Source: Polyangiaceae bacterium
GTDB taxonomy: Bacteria > Myxococcota_A > Polyangia > Polyangiales > Polyangiaceae
NCBI GenBank assembly: GCA_015075635.1
Contig: JABTUA010000003.1
Coordinates: 1,550,001 to 1,614,000 of the forward strand
DNA length: 64,000 bases
Direction of reading: 5' to 3'
A model generated the notes under the pieces. The model had not been told where the DNA came from. It searched no databases and saw only the letters and a list, made by a program, of their open reading frames with translations. The position numbers and the translations under genes are program-made. Position 1 is the first letter of the stretch. Every line of letters begins with the position of its first letter. Positions 33,979 through 43,416 of the stretch are shown in pieces.

Positions 33979-34109
33979 CCGGCAGGCTTGCCCGAAGTGA
34001 CGAGCTGGCGCAACTCCTGCTGCTTCTGCTGGCGTTGCGCCGCCGTCGCGCCGGTTGAGGCGGACCGCCAGACCGAGTACGCCCCTCTCCGACACGCGGA
34101 GGAAATCGC

Positions 34110-34871
34110 ATGCAACAGATGGAGCCGGTATCGGCCGGTCCGCCGATGGGACAAGCGCCACCCGGCGTCGGAGCCGGCGTCGCCCACGAGATCACGCACG
34201 GGCCGTCGTTCGCGATGCTGCGCGTCGATCTGGCTCCCGGTCAGACCTTGGTCGCGGAGGCCGGCGCCATGGTGGCGAGGAACCAGCACGTGCAGATGGC
34301 GGTCAAGCTGAACGCCTCCCCGTCGGCGGGCTTCCTCGCCACGCTGAAGGCGCTGCTGATCGCCCTCATCCGCAAGTTCATCGGCGGCGAGACCTTCATC
34401 GTGAACCACTTCAGCGCGGCGCAGGCCGGCCGCGTCTGGCTCGCGCCCGCCATGTCGGGGCACGTCGCCCACCGGCGCATGAACGGCGAGAAGCTGATCC
34501 TCTCGACCGGGGCGTACCTGGCGCACGTCGGTGACATCGACATCAAGATGAAGTTCGGCGGGCTGAAGGGCATCCTGGCCAAGGAAGGCGCGTTCTGGCT
34601 CGAGGTGAGCGGCGTGGGCGATCTCTGGTTCACCAGCTACGGCGGAATCGAGGCCATCGACATCCGGGAGCCGTTCATGATCGATAACGGCCACATCGTC
34701 GGCTACGAGGGCAACCTGAACATGACCGTCAAGCGGCCCGGCGGCGGCATGATGGGCCTGTTCGCCTCCGGCGAGGGGCTGGTGTGCGAGTTCACCGGCC
34801 AGGGGCGCGTGTACTTGCAGAGTCGCAACCTGGGCTCGCTGGTCAGCTGGCTCTCCCCCTTGCTGCCCTGA
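34110..34871 (+). CDS. AIM24-family protein, paralogue 1
   Basis: 253 residues; GGAGGAA seven bases upstream supports the ATG. AIM24 proteins are beta-helix-like and occur from bacteria to mitochondria; their function is unknown, and yeast AIM24 is a mitochondrial protein. Family features are the start G-Q-T-L-V-A-E-A-G-A-M-V, the central FIGGETFIVNHFSA, GILAKEGAFWLEVSG and the final segment ASGEGLVCEFTGQGRVYLQSRN. It is the first of three tandem paralogues and has an extra N-terminal 30 residues not shared with the other two. The next gene starts 14 bases downstream. Confidence 0.88.
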   Translation: MQQMEPVSAGPPMGQAPPGVGAGVAHEITHGPSFAMLRVDLAPGQTLVAEAGAMVARNQHVQMAVKLNASPSAGFLATLKALLIALIRKFIGGETFIVNHFSAAQAGRVWLAPAMSGHVAHRRMNGEKLILSTGAYLAHVGDIDIKMKFGGLKGILAKEGAFWLEVSGVGDLWFTSYGGIEAIDIREPFMIDNGHIVGYEGNLNMTVKRPGGGMMGLFASGEGLVCEFTGQGRVYLQSRNLGSLVSWLSPLLP

Positions 34872-34885
34872 AAGGATCGGTCCCG

Positions 34886-35560
34886 ATGCACTTCGACATC
34901 CAGTATCGGCCGGCTCACTCCCTGGCCAAGGTCAGCCTCGACCCGAACGAGTCGGTCGTCGCCGAGAGCGGCGCCATGGTGGGCAAAAGCACCAATGTGC
35001 AAATGCAGACCCAGAGCGGCGGCCTGATGAGCGGGCTCAAGCGCATGTTCGGCGGGGAGAGCTTCTTCCGTAACACGTTCACCGCCGCGAACGGCCCCGG
35101 CGAGGTGCTGCTGGCGCACTCGCTGTGCGGAGACATGGTCGTGCTCGACATGACCGCGCCGGGCTACTTCATCCAGAGCTCGAGCTTCATCGCTTCGACG
35201 CCCAACGTGAGCATCGAGACCAAGGTCGGCGGCTTCAAGAGCTTCTTCGCCGGCGAAGGGGTGTTCGTGCTCCAGGCCACCTGTCAGGGCCCTGGCCAGG
35301 TGCTGGTCGGCGCCTTCGGCGGCATCCAGGAGATGCAGTGCGACGGCAGCCTGGTCATCGACACCGGTCACCTGGTCGCTTGGGACTCGACGCTCAGCTA
35401 CAGCGTGGGCAAGAGCGGCAGCGGCTGGATCGCGTCGTACCTGTCGGGCGAGGGTTTGGTGTGTCACTTCCAGGGGCAAGGACGCATCTGGATCCAGACG
35501 CGCAACCCCGCCAGCTATGGGCAGGCCATCGGCTCGCTGTTGCCGCCGCGGTCGGGCTGA
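34886..35560 (+). CDS. AIM24-family protein, paralogue 2
   Basis: 224 residues; AAAGGA upstream of the ATG. It matches paralogue 1 along its length: ESVVAESGAMVGKS, MFGGESFFRNTFTA, FFAGEGVFVLQATC, GWIASYLSGEGLVCHFQGQGRIW. The S-G-A-M-V and G-E-G-L-V-C motifs are nearly identical among the three genes. Because the genes are contiguous, the products probably assemble together or share a substrate; AIM24 folds may oligomerise, but the role is unknown. Confidence 0.88.
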   Translation: MHFDIQYRPAHSLAKVSLDPNESVVAESGAMVGKSTNVQMQTQSGGLMSGLKRMFGGESFFRNTFTAANGPGEVLLAHSLCGDMVVLDMTAPGYFIQSSSFIASTPNVSIETKVGGFKSFFAGEGVFVLQATCQGPGQVLVGAFGGIQEMQCDGSLVIDTGHLVAWDSTLSYSVGKSGSGWIASYLSGEGLVCHFQGQGRIWIQTRNPASYGQAIGSLLPPRSG

Positions 35561-35572
35561 GAGGACGGAGCC

Positions 35573-36253
35573 ATGCAGTACGAGATCTTGGAGAAGCCGG
35601 ACTTCAGCCTGGTGCGCGTGAATTTCCACCAGGCCGGCGAGCAGCTGTTGGTCGAGAGCGCCGCCATGGTCGCCAAGTCGAGCGCGATGGAGATGCGGAC
35701 GCAGATGCAGGGTGGCCTCCTCGGAGCTGCCAAGCGCAAGCTGCTCGGTGGCGAGAGCGTGTTCCAGAACACCTTCACCGCGACCGCGCCGGGTCAGGAG
35801 CTGTGGTTCGCGCCGGGGCCCGAAGGCGATCTGGAAGTGGTCGAGATGGACGGTCGCACGCCGATCTTCCTGTCTTCGGGCGCGTTCCTGGCGAGCGCGC
35901 CCACCGTGCAGCTCGACACCAAGTGGGGCGGCGCGAAGGGCTTCTTCAGCGGCACCGGCATGTTCTTGTTGGTCGCCCAGGGCACGGGACCGCTGTTCTT
36001 CTGCGCCTACGGCGGCATTCACGCCGTGGACGTCGGACCCGCGGGCTACGTCTGTGACACGTCGCACATCGTCGGCTTCACCGGTGGGCTTCAGTACACC
36101 GTGAACAAGGTCGGCGGCATGAAGAGCTTGTTCTTCAGCGGCGAGGGCCTGGTGTGCAACTTCCAAGGACAGGGGCGGCTCTGGATCAGCACGCGCAACC
36201 CTTCCGGACTGGTCAGCTTCATTCACCCGTTCCGCAGGGTGCAGAGCGGTTAG
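35573..36253 (+). CDS. AIM24-family protein, paralogue 3
   Basis: 226 residues; GGACGGAG upstream of the ATG, 12 bases after the stop of paralogue 2. It keeps the family landmarks: ESAAMVAKSSAMEM, LLGGESVFQNTFTA, FFSGTGMFLLVAQG and FFSGEGLVCNFQGQGRLWIS. No signal peptide or membrane segment is present in any of the three. The tandem arrangement with tight spacing indicates one operon and recent or maintained duplication. Confidence 0.88.
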   Translation: MQYEILEKPDFSLVRVNFHQAGEQLLVESAAMVAKSSAMEMRTQMQGGLLGAAKRKLLGGESVFQNTFTATAPGQELWFAPGPEGDLEVVEMDGRTPIFLSSGAFLASAPTVQLDTKWGGAKGFFSGTGMFLLVAQGTGPLFFCAYGGIHAVDVGPAGYVCDTSHIVGFTGGLQYTVNKVGGMKSLFFSGEGLVCNFQGQGRLWISTRNPSGLVSFIHPFRRVQSG

Positions 36254-36655
36254 TACCCGAAGCATTCTTGGGAGACGATGTGCGCGGCTTGCGTACACAC
36301 GAGTGTGTGATCTCCGTACAGACGAAATTATGACTTGCCCGAGCCGCGTTCGCAGCTAGCTTTCTCGGCGCCGGGCGCGTTGCGCGAGTCTCTCGTGTCG
36401 ATGCGTCGCGGTGGGATACCGATGAAATCGACTCATGAGCTTGGCTTGAACGGCGACGGCGCCGACCACTCACGAAGCATCGAACACCTGGCGGTCTCAG
36501 CGCACCACACGCTCGGCTGACACGACCTTTCCATCCGCGTCGCTTCTTGCCGACGCCAACGGTCGTGGGGCTTTTCACGGACGCGGCAGCTGCCGCGGCC
36601 CCGAGCGCGAAGGACCGTGCCCAGCTCTCGGAAACCCAAGAGGAGAAGCATCGAA
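36254..36655. other. 402-base intergenic region upstream of the heparinase-like gene
   Basis: No convincing gene is found here. The DNA is locally AT-richer than its surroundings around 36310-36330. A near-perfect palindrome ACACACGAGTGTGT at 36295-36308 could be an operator or the stem of a short hairpin. AGGAG at 36641 is the ribosome site of the next gene. The region probably carries its promoter. Confidence 0.5.
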
Positions 36656-39355
36656 ATGAAGCAACGCTCACCCAGAAAACTCGACAAATTCGCCTTCCTT
36701 GCCGCGCTCTCGGCCGTCGCTTGCGGCGGCGGCGCGGGCCAGCCGAAGAAGGCTTGTCGGGACGGGGTGGCGAGTCAGGCCTCCGCGCTGGCGACGTCGT
36801 CACGCCTGTTCCTGACGGCAAGTGTGGTCACGCGCTTGCAGGCCCGCGCTGCGGCGAGCGACCCTGCTTGGGTCGCGCTGAAGAAGGTCTGCGACGGCTA
36901 CACCACGGGCAGCGTGTACCCGCCGAACGGCAACGCCTACCCCGGCTCGACGAGCGTGGGTTCGGGCTACCAGGGCGACGGATACCTGGATGCAATTCAG
37001 ACCATCGCGCTCTGCTACCGAACGGTGAAGGGCGTGGACGAAGCGCTCGCCACCAAGTACGGAACGACCGGCGCCAAGGTGCTGGAGGCGATGTCCACGC
37101 CGGTAGCGTCCGGCGGCGCGAAGCCCTCCACCGACAGCGGCTACGGCATCCGCAATTACGGCGTGGGCATGGCGCTGGGCTACGACTGGCTCCTGCCCGC
37201 CCTCGACGCCACGCTGAAGACACGCGTCGTCACCGCGCTGAACACCTGGGTGGACTGGTACGACCAGAGCGGCTTCACGAAGAACGATCCGATCGCGAAC
37301 TACTTCGTCGGCTACCTGCTCGCGAAGACCTACACCGCGATCGCGACCGAGCAGGACAACCCCAAAGCGGGTGCGTACTGGAGCGATGTCGAGAACCACC
37401 TCTGGGGTCAGCTGGTCAAGCCGACCTACTCCGCGTGGATGAAGGGCGGCGGCTGGCCCGAGGGCTGGGGCTACGGGCCGCGCGCGGTGCGCGGGGTGGC
37501 CGAGTTCCTCTGGGGCGTGAAGACCGCGAAGAACCTGGACTGGAACGCGCAGCTGCCGCAGGCGCGGGAGCAGGCGGCCTACCTCCGCTACTTCGCCTGG
37601 CCTTCGCTCACTCGCATGGACGACCAGGGCACCGTTCGCTCCGGCATCGACCTCGAGCCGTCGCCCTCGCTGTACACGTCGCTCGCGACGATCTTGGCGG
37701 AGCTCGGTGACCCGCAGGCGCCCGCTGCCGCGAGCTTCGCGGCGGACGTCGTGGCCAAGGGGGCGGACGACCGCGCGCCCTGGCAGAAGTTCCTGTACTG
37801 GGACCCCGCGCTGAAGAAGGCGAGCTACCAGACCGACGGCCTGTCGTACCTGGCAGAGGGTCCCGGACACGTGGCGATGCGTTCGAGCTGGGACGCGACC
37901 GCCAGCTGGGCGGCGCTCAGCGCGGGGCGCTACACCAACGCGCAGGACTCCGGAGAGCAGATGTTCAACGCCGGCGGCGTCAGCGTGGTCGCCGGTGGTG
38001 CACCCGTGCTGGTCAACGCCACCGGTTGGATCCCGTCGACGGCCGGCACGGCCGGTGAGGACTTCGTATACACCGACAGCTGGAGCGGCGGCGGGCGTCG
38101 GCTCTACAACACGTTCTTCGTGGTGGACCCCGGCAGCCCCTACTCGCCGGGACAGAACTCCGCGAGCCCGTCGAAGTCCAAGGCGCACCTCGAGCTCTAC
38201 GACGACGGCGGGGGCTACGTCCGCGCTCGCGCCCACGGCCTCGAGGACCAGTACGGCGTCAGCGCGAAGCCCGTGCTCACCTACACCCGTGACCTGGTCT
38301 ACCTGCGTGCGGGGACGGTGGTCTTGTTCGACAAGACCACGGTGGCGCAGCCGAGCACCGACCGCTGGATGGCCTTCCACACGCCCAGCGCGCCCACACT
38401 GGTGGCGACCAGCGACGCCACGCAGCACCGCTACGACGTGAAATCGGGCGGCGCCACCACGGGCAGCCTGCGCCTGCTCTTGCCCAAGAGCTCGCAGACC
38501 AAGACCGTCGCGCTGCCGGGTGGGACCACGCGCATCGAGGCGCACTCGATCGGAGCGGCCAGCCAGGAGTGGCTGAGCGTGGTGACCGCATCGGGCAGCG
38601 TGCCGGAGCAGACTCGTCTGTCGGCGAGCGACGGCAACGTGACGAGCGGTGCCGCGGTCGGCGTGGAGATCCACTCGGCCCGAGAGCAGATCGTGCTCTT
38701 CCCGTCGCTCACCGCGATGAGCCTGTCGAGCGTGAGCTACGTCGTGGACGCCGGGTTCGACGCGGACCACGTCCTGGTGGACGTGGCGCCGTCCGCGACC
38801 GGCTACTCCATCTCGACCCAGGCCGGCTCGGGCGGGCTCGTCGTCAGCGTCAAGCCGGGCGGCACGTTCAAGCCGTCGGCGGCGGGTGTGCTCGCCTTCA
38901 GTGTGACGAAGTCCGGCACGGTCGGCGCTCCGACGGGCGGCGGCAGCGGCGGGACCGGCGGGACTGGCGGGACCGGCGGCAGCGGCGGCGCGACCGGCGG
39001 CAGCGGCGGCGCGACCGGCGGCAGCGGTGGAACCAGCGGCAGCGGCGGCGCAACCGGCGGCTCCGGCGGGACTGCCGCGGGCGGCGCCGGTGGAACCGCC
39101 AGCGGCGGTGCGGGTAGCGGCGGTGCGGCCGGCTCGGCGAGCACCGGCGGCGCGGCCGGCGCGGCGAACACCGGTGGCGCGGCCGGCACGGCGAGCGCCG
39201 GCGGTGCGGCGAGCACTGGCGGGGGCGGCGCCGGCGGCGTGGGCTCCGGCGGGGCTGGCTCCGAGCCGGGCACGGCTGGCAGCGGCGGCACGGGCGTTGG
39301 CATCCCGGCCTGCACCGATCCGGCGACGTGCGCCGAGCTTCCGCCGTGTGAGTGA
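36656..39355 (+). CDS. Heparinase II/III-like lipoprotein with long Gly-rich tail
   Basis: 899 residues; AGGAG upstream of the ATG. A lipobox (SAVACGG) is followed by an alpha/alpha-toroid-like region (about 40-420) and a beta-rich domain (420-750), the order found in polysaccharide lyases of the heparinase II/III and alginate lyase type. Typical segments are NYGVGMALGYDWLLPAL, IANYFVGYLLAKTYTA and GGWPEGWGYG. A roughly 130-residue Gly/Ser/Thr/Ala-rich tail ends with CTDPATCAELPPCE. Substrate unknown; the enzyme is likely on the cell surface. Catalytic residues were not matched one by one. Confidence 0.75.
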   Translation: MKQRSPRKLDKFAFLAALSAVACGGGAGQPKKACRDGVASQASALATSSRLFLTASVVTRLQARAAASDPAWVALKKVCDGYTTGSVYPPNGNAYPGSTSVGSGYQGDGYLDAIQTIALCYRTVKGVDEALATKYGTTGAKVLEAMSTPVASGGAKPSTDSGYGIRNYGVGMALGYDWLLPALDATLKTRVVTALNTWVDWYDQSGFTKNDPIANYFVGYLLAKTYTAIATEQDNPKAGAYWSDVENHLWGQLVKPTYSAWMKGGGWPEGWGYGPRAVRGVAEFLWGVKTAKNLDWNAQLPQAREQAAYLRYFAWPSLTRMDDQGTVRSGIDLEPSPSLYTSLATILAELGDPQAPAAASFAADVVAKGADDRAPWQKFLYWDPALKKASYQTDGLSYLAEGPGHVAMRSSWDATASWAALSAGRYTNAQDSGEQMFNAGGVSVVAGGAPVLVNATGWIPSTAGTAGEDFVYTDSWSGGGRRLYNTFFVVDPGSPYSPGQNSASPSKSKAHLELYDDGGGYVRARAHGLEDQYGVSAKPVLTYTRDLVYLRAGTVVLFDKTTVAQPSTDRWMAFHTPSAPTLVATSDATQHRYDVKSGGATTGSLRLLLPKSSQTKTVALPGGTTRIEAHSIGAASQEWLSVVTASGSVPEQTRLSASDGNVTSGAAVGVEIHSAREQIVLFPSLTAMSLSSVSYVVDAGFDADHVLVDVAPSATGYSISTQAGSGGLVVSVKPGGTFKPSAAGVLAFSVTKSGTVGAPTGGGSGGTGGTGGTGGSGGATGGSGGATGGSGGTSGSGGATGGSGGTAAGGAGGTASGGAGSGGAAGSASTGGAAGAANTGGAAGTASAGGAASTGGGGAGGVGSGGAGSEPGTAGSGGTGVGIPACTDPATCAELPPCE
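38935..39290 (+). repeat. Gly-rich low-complexity repeat region in coding sequence
   Basis: The DNA consists of imperfect units of the type GGCGGCAGCGGCGGCGCGACC encoding G-G-S-G-G-A-T and related G-G-A-G-G-x motifs. The units vary in sequence and length, and there is no spacer structure, so this is a protein linker and not a CRISPR array. It is the C-terminal tail of the heparinase-like lipoprotein. Confidence 0.85.
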
Positions 39356-39425
39356 GGCGCCGGGCCCCGCGGGCTCCGCTCGTCTGCTACTCTCGTGCCT
39401 TCTTTGGCACGCTGGGTGGTGACGG

Positions 39426-40730
39426 ATGAGCGGAGCTCTGGCTTGGATTGGACTCGGACTCTTGGCGCTCGGTGTGGGTGTGGCCTGCAGCTCGGGGAGC
39501 GACGACGGTAAGCTGTGCGAGCTCGGGGCGACCCGGAGTTGCCTCGGTCCCGGCGACTGCAAGGGCACACAGTCCTGCGTCAAGAACGGGCTCGCCTTCG
39601 GCCCCTGCAACTGCAACGCGAACACCGGCGGTGCGGCGGGCTCGGGCGGCGCCTCTGGGGGCGCGGGCGTCGGCGGCATCGGCGGCAGCTCCACCGGAGG
39701 AACCGGCGCGGTCCCCGCCTGCGCGCCGACCGGCACCGACGCCGACGGTGACTGTTTCGGCGAGGGCGACGGCGACTGCGACGACAACAACCCCGGGGTG
39801 AACCCCGGCGCCATCGACTACGCCGGCAACGGGGTCGATGAGGACTGCTCCGGCACCGCCGACGACCTGACCGCCTGCGATTCCACCATCACCAGCAGCG
39901 GCGACGCCGATCCGCTGAACGGCGCCCGGGCCCTGGGCCTGTGCCAGATGACGACCAAGGACGAGAAGAAGTGGGGCGTGATCCAGGCCAAGTGGGTGAT
40001 GGCGGACGGCAAGACCGGCATGAACGACAAGTCCCACGGCCTCTTGCCGAGCTTCGGCGCGAACACGCTGCCGCGCGAGGGCTCGCGCATCCTGGCGCTC
40101 TCGAGCGGCACGGCGCGCGAGCCGGGCGACGCCGATTATCAATCGGTGACCGGCGCGGACATGGGCACCGACGGCCTGGCGCCGGCGGGGTTCCCCATCG
40201 ACTCGCCGTCGTGCAAGGTCATCACGGAGAAGGACAAGGCCACGCACGATCCGGCCGCGCTCGAGATCGCGGTGCGCGTGCCGAGCAACGCCAAGAGCTT
40301 CCTCGTCGACTTCAACTACTTCACGTTCGAGTTCCCGCAGTACGTGTGCACGAAGTACAACGACTTCTTCGTGATGCTCCAGTTCCCGGCGCCGAAGAAC
40401 GCGCAGTCCGGCAACATCGCCTTCGACGGCGAGGGTAACCCGGTCAGCGTGAACAACGCCTATCTGCGCGCCTGCTCGCCGCAGACCGCCGGCGGCAAGC
40501 AGTTCGACTGCCCGCTCGGGACTGGGCTGCTCGACAAGACCGGGTTCGAGGACCGCGCGGCTACGGGCTGGCTGGTCACGCAATCGCCGGTCACGCCGCG
40601 GGGCGTGATCACCCTGCGCTTCGCGATCTGGGACATGGGGGACTCGGTGCTCGACTCCACTGTGCTCCTGGACAACCTGCGCTTCGTGCCGGACGAGGTC
40701 CCACAGGCCGTGACCAACCCCGCCCCCTGA
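39426..40730 (+). CDS. MopE-like metal-binding and choice-of-anchor lipoprotein
   Basis: 434 residues. The lipobox VGVACSS is followed by a Cys-rich segment (CELGATRSCLGPGDCKGTQS), a Gly-rich linker, and then a MopE-type calcium-binding motif (ADGDCFGEGDGDCDDNNPG, then PGAIDYAGNGVDEDCSG). The C-terminal 270 residues look like a choice-of-anchor beta domain (LVDFNYFTFEFPQYVC, YNDFFVML, STVLLDNLRF). Such lipoproteins are probably surface adhesins or matrix proteins. It follows the heparinase-like gene by 70 bases and may be co-transcribed with it. Confidence 0.78.
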   Translation: MSGALAWIGLGLLALGVGVACSSGSDDGKLCELGATRSCLGPGDCKGTQSCVKNGLAFGPCNCNANTGGAAGSGGASGGAGVGGIGGSSTGGTGAVPACAPTGTDADGDCFGEGDGDCDDNNPGVNPGAIDYAGNGVDEDCSGTADDLTACDSTITSSGDADPLNGARALGLCQMTTKDEKKWGVIQAKWVMADGKTGMNDKSHGLLPSFGANTLPREGSRILALSSGTAREPGDADYQSVTGADMGTDGLAPAGFPIDSPSCKVITEKDKATHDPAALEIAVRVPSNAKSFLVDFNYFTFEFPQYVCTKYNDFFVMLQFPAPKNAQSGNIAFDGEGNPVSVNNAYLRACSPQTAGGKQFDCPLGTGLLDKTGFEDRAATGWLVTQSPVTPRGVITLRFAIWDMGDSVLDSTVLLDNLRFVPDEVPQAVTNPAP

Positions 40731-40741
40731 GGCCAGAGCCC

Positions 40742-40795
40742 CGGTATTACACGGAATTTCCTGTGTACTTGCATCTATGTGAATGAAGGAATACA
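40742..40795 (+). promoter_or_regulatory. Promoter/operator candidate of the SahR-like-ahcY operon
   Basis: In the 77 bases before the regulator gene, two symmetrical elements are visible: ACACGGAATTTCCTGTGT at about 40750, a near-palindrome, and TATGT...ACATA with a 12-base spacer at about 40775. The local base composition is AT-richer than the neighbours. ArsR-type regulators bind such inverted repeats and commonly control their own promoter. Confidence 0.4.
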
Positions 40796-40807
40796 TATCC
40801 CGGGCGC

Positions 40808-41818
40808 ATGCAGTCCTTGCCCGGCAGCGAAACCCGCTGGCAGCTCTACCGGCTGCTCAGCGACCCCGTGCGGCTGAAGCTCTTGGCGCTCGCCGCCGAG
40901 GAGGAGCTCTCGGTCGGGGAGCTGGCCGAGCTGCTCGGCGAGGCGCAGCCGAACGTGTCCCGGCACGCCGCCCCGCTCCGGCAAGCCGGGCTGCTCTCCG
41001 ATCGGCGCCAGGGCACACGCACGCTGATGCGCCTGTCGGACGAAGCCGAGCGAGATCCGGTCGTCGGCGATGCGCTCGGCGCCGGGCGCCGCCTGTGCGA
41101 GGCGGAGGGCAGCCTGGCCAAGGTCGCCGAGGTGGTCGCCTCACGTGACCAGAAGACGCGGGAGTTCTTCGCCCAGCCCGTCGTCTCGGAGGTCCAGGTC
41201 TCGGCGGAGCTTCCCGTCTATCTGTCGGCCTTCGCCGGCCTGATCGAGCAACGTGGTCTGGCCGTGGACGCGGGGACGGGAGACGGCGTGCTGCTCGACC
41301 TGCTCGCTCCCGTCTACGACCGCGTCGTCGGCATCGACCGCAGCACGGCGCAGCTCGAGCGAGCTCGGCAGCGCGTGCGGGCTCACGGCTACCAGAACGT
41401 CACGCTGATCGAGGACCAGATCGGCGGTGAGAAGGTCCGAGCCGCCGTGGGTCGAGGCGCCGATCTGGTGCTGGCGGTGCGCGTGCTCCACCACGCGCCG
41501 CGGCCCAAGGCAGCGCTCAGGGACCTGGGCGAGCTGGCGCGTCCCGGCGGCAAGATCCTGGTCATCGACTACGCTCGGCACGACGACGAGCGCATGAGCG
41601 AGCAGCAAGCCGACGTCTGGCTGGGCTTCTCGGAGGAAGAGCTCCGGGTCTTCGCCGACGCGGCGGGGCTCGAGCATGCCCAGGTCAGCCGCGTGCCGGC
41701 GAGCTTCGCGCGCGTGGGCGTGGACGCTCACCTGCCTTGCCTGACGCTGCTCTGCAGCCGCCCAAAGTCCGTGGCGAGCGCGGGATCGCGCCGCCAGTCG
41801 CAACCGATCACCGATTGA
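40808..41818 (+). CDS. ArsR-type regulator fused to a methyltransferase domain (SahR-like)
   Basis: 336 residues. The N-terminal 80 residues are a winged helix of the ArsR type (LYRLLSDPVRLKLLALAAEE, ELLGEAQPNVSRHAAPLRQAGLL). Residues 120-320 are a SAM-methyltransferase-like domain with VDAGTGDGVLLDLLAPVY, VGIDRSTAQLERARQRV, and VLHHAPRPKAALRDLGEL. The same architecture is found in SahR, a regulator of S-adenosylhomocysteine recycling in many proteobacteria that senses SAH. Its position 17 bases before ahcY strongly supports that role. Whether the domain still methylates is unknown. Confidence 0.8.
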   Translation: MQSLPGSETRWQLYRLLSDPVRLKLLALAAEEELSVGELAELLGEAQPNVSRHAAPLRQAGLLSDRRQGTRTLMRLSDEAERDPVVGDALGAGRRLCEAEGSLAKVAEVVASRDQKTREFFAQPVVSEVQVSAELPVYLSAFAGLIEQRGLAVDAGTGDGVLLDLLAPVYDRVVGIDRSTAQLERARQRVRAHGYQNVTLIEDQIGGEKVRAAVGRGADLVLAVRVLHHAPRPKAALRDLGELARPGGKILVIDYARHDDERMSEQQADVWLGFSEEELRVFADAAGLEHAQVSRVPASFARVGVDAHLPCLTLLCSRPKSVASAGSRRQSQPITD

Positions 41819-41835
41819 AAGAAGCAGGAGACACC

Positions 41836-43275
<1,440 letters not shown>

Positions 43276-43280
43276 AGAGC

Positions 43281-43400
43281 CGCACCCGCACCCCCACCCG
43301 CACCCGAATCTGAATCCGAACGCTCACGGCCAAGGTCCGGAGTGCGGGTGCGTGTGCGGGTGCGCCCGCGCGACCCCCGTTCCCAGGAGCGGGGGTCGCG
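43281..43400. terminator. Double hairpin between ahcY and the FHA gene
   Basis: A 22-base arm (43281-43302, CGCACCC-type units) pairs with 43343-43364 with two mismatches, across a 40-base loop. It is followed by a perfect 11-base-pair stem, CGCGACCCCCG (43369-43379) with CGGGGGTCGCG (43390-43400). No U-tract is evident. Since ahcY and the FHA gene are convergent, the structures probably stop transcription from both sides. Confidence 0.6.
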
Positions 43401-43416
43401 GGTTCTCCTGGGGCCG

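Noticed and set aside
36335..36520. Small frame of 61 codons before the heparinase-like gene
   Set aside because: Lacks a ribosome site and protein-like pattern; it lies in the probable promoter region.
38935..39290. Tandem units that could suggest a CRISPR array or minisatellite
   Set aside because: Units are short, variable and in frame, with no spacers or repeat of constant length; they encode a Gly-rich tail.
36800..39814. 1004-codon open frame on the minus strand
   Set aside because: It lies opposite the heparinase-like gene; the translation is Arg/Ala/Gly-rich with no motif. Long antisense frames are usual in DNA of this GC content.
40731..40807. SAH riboswitch before the ahcY operon
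   Set aside because: The leader is only 77 bases, and I see no SAH-riboswitch-like consensus. The gap between regulator and ahcY is 17 bases, too short. Control by the SahR-like protein is simpler.
43281..43364. Repeated CGCACCC units as a possible CRISPR or origin iterons
   Set aside because: Only one inverted pair exists; the structure fits a transcription terminator between convergent genes.
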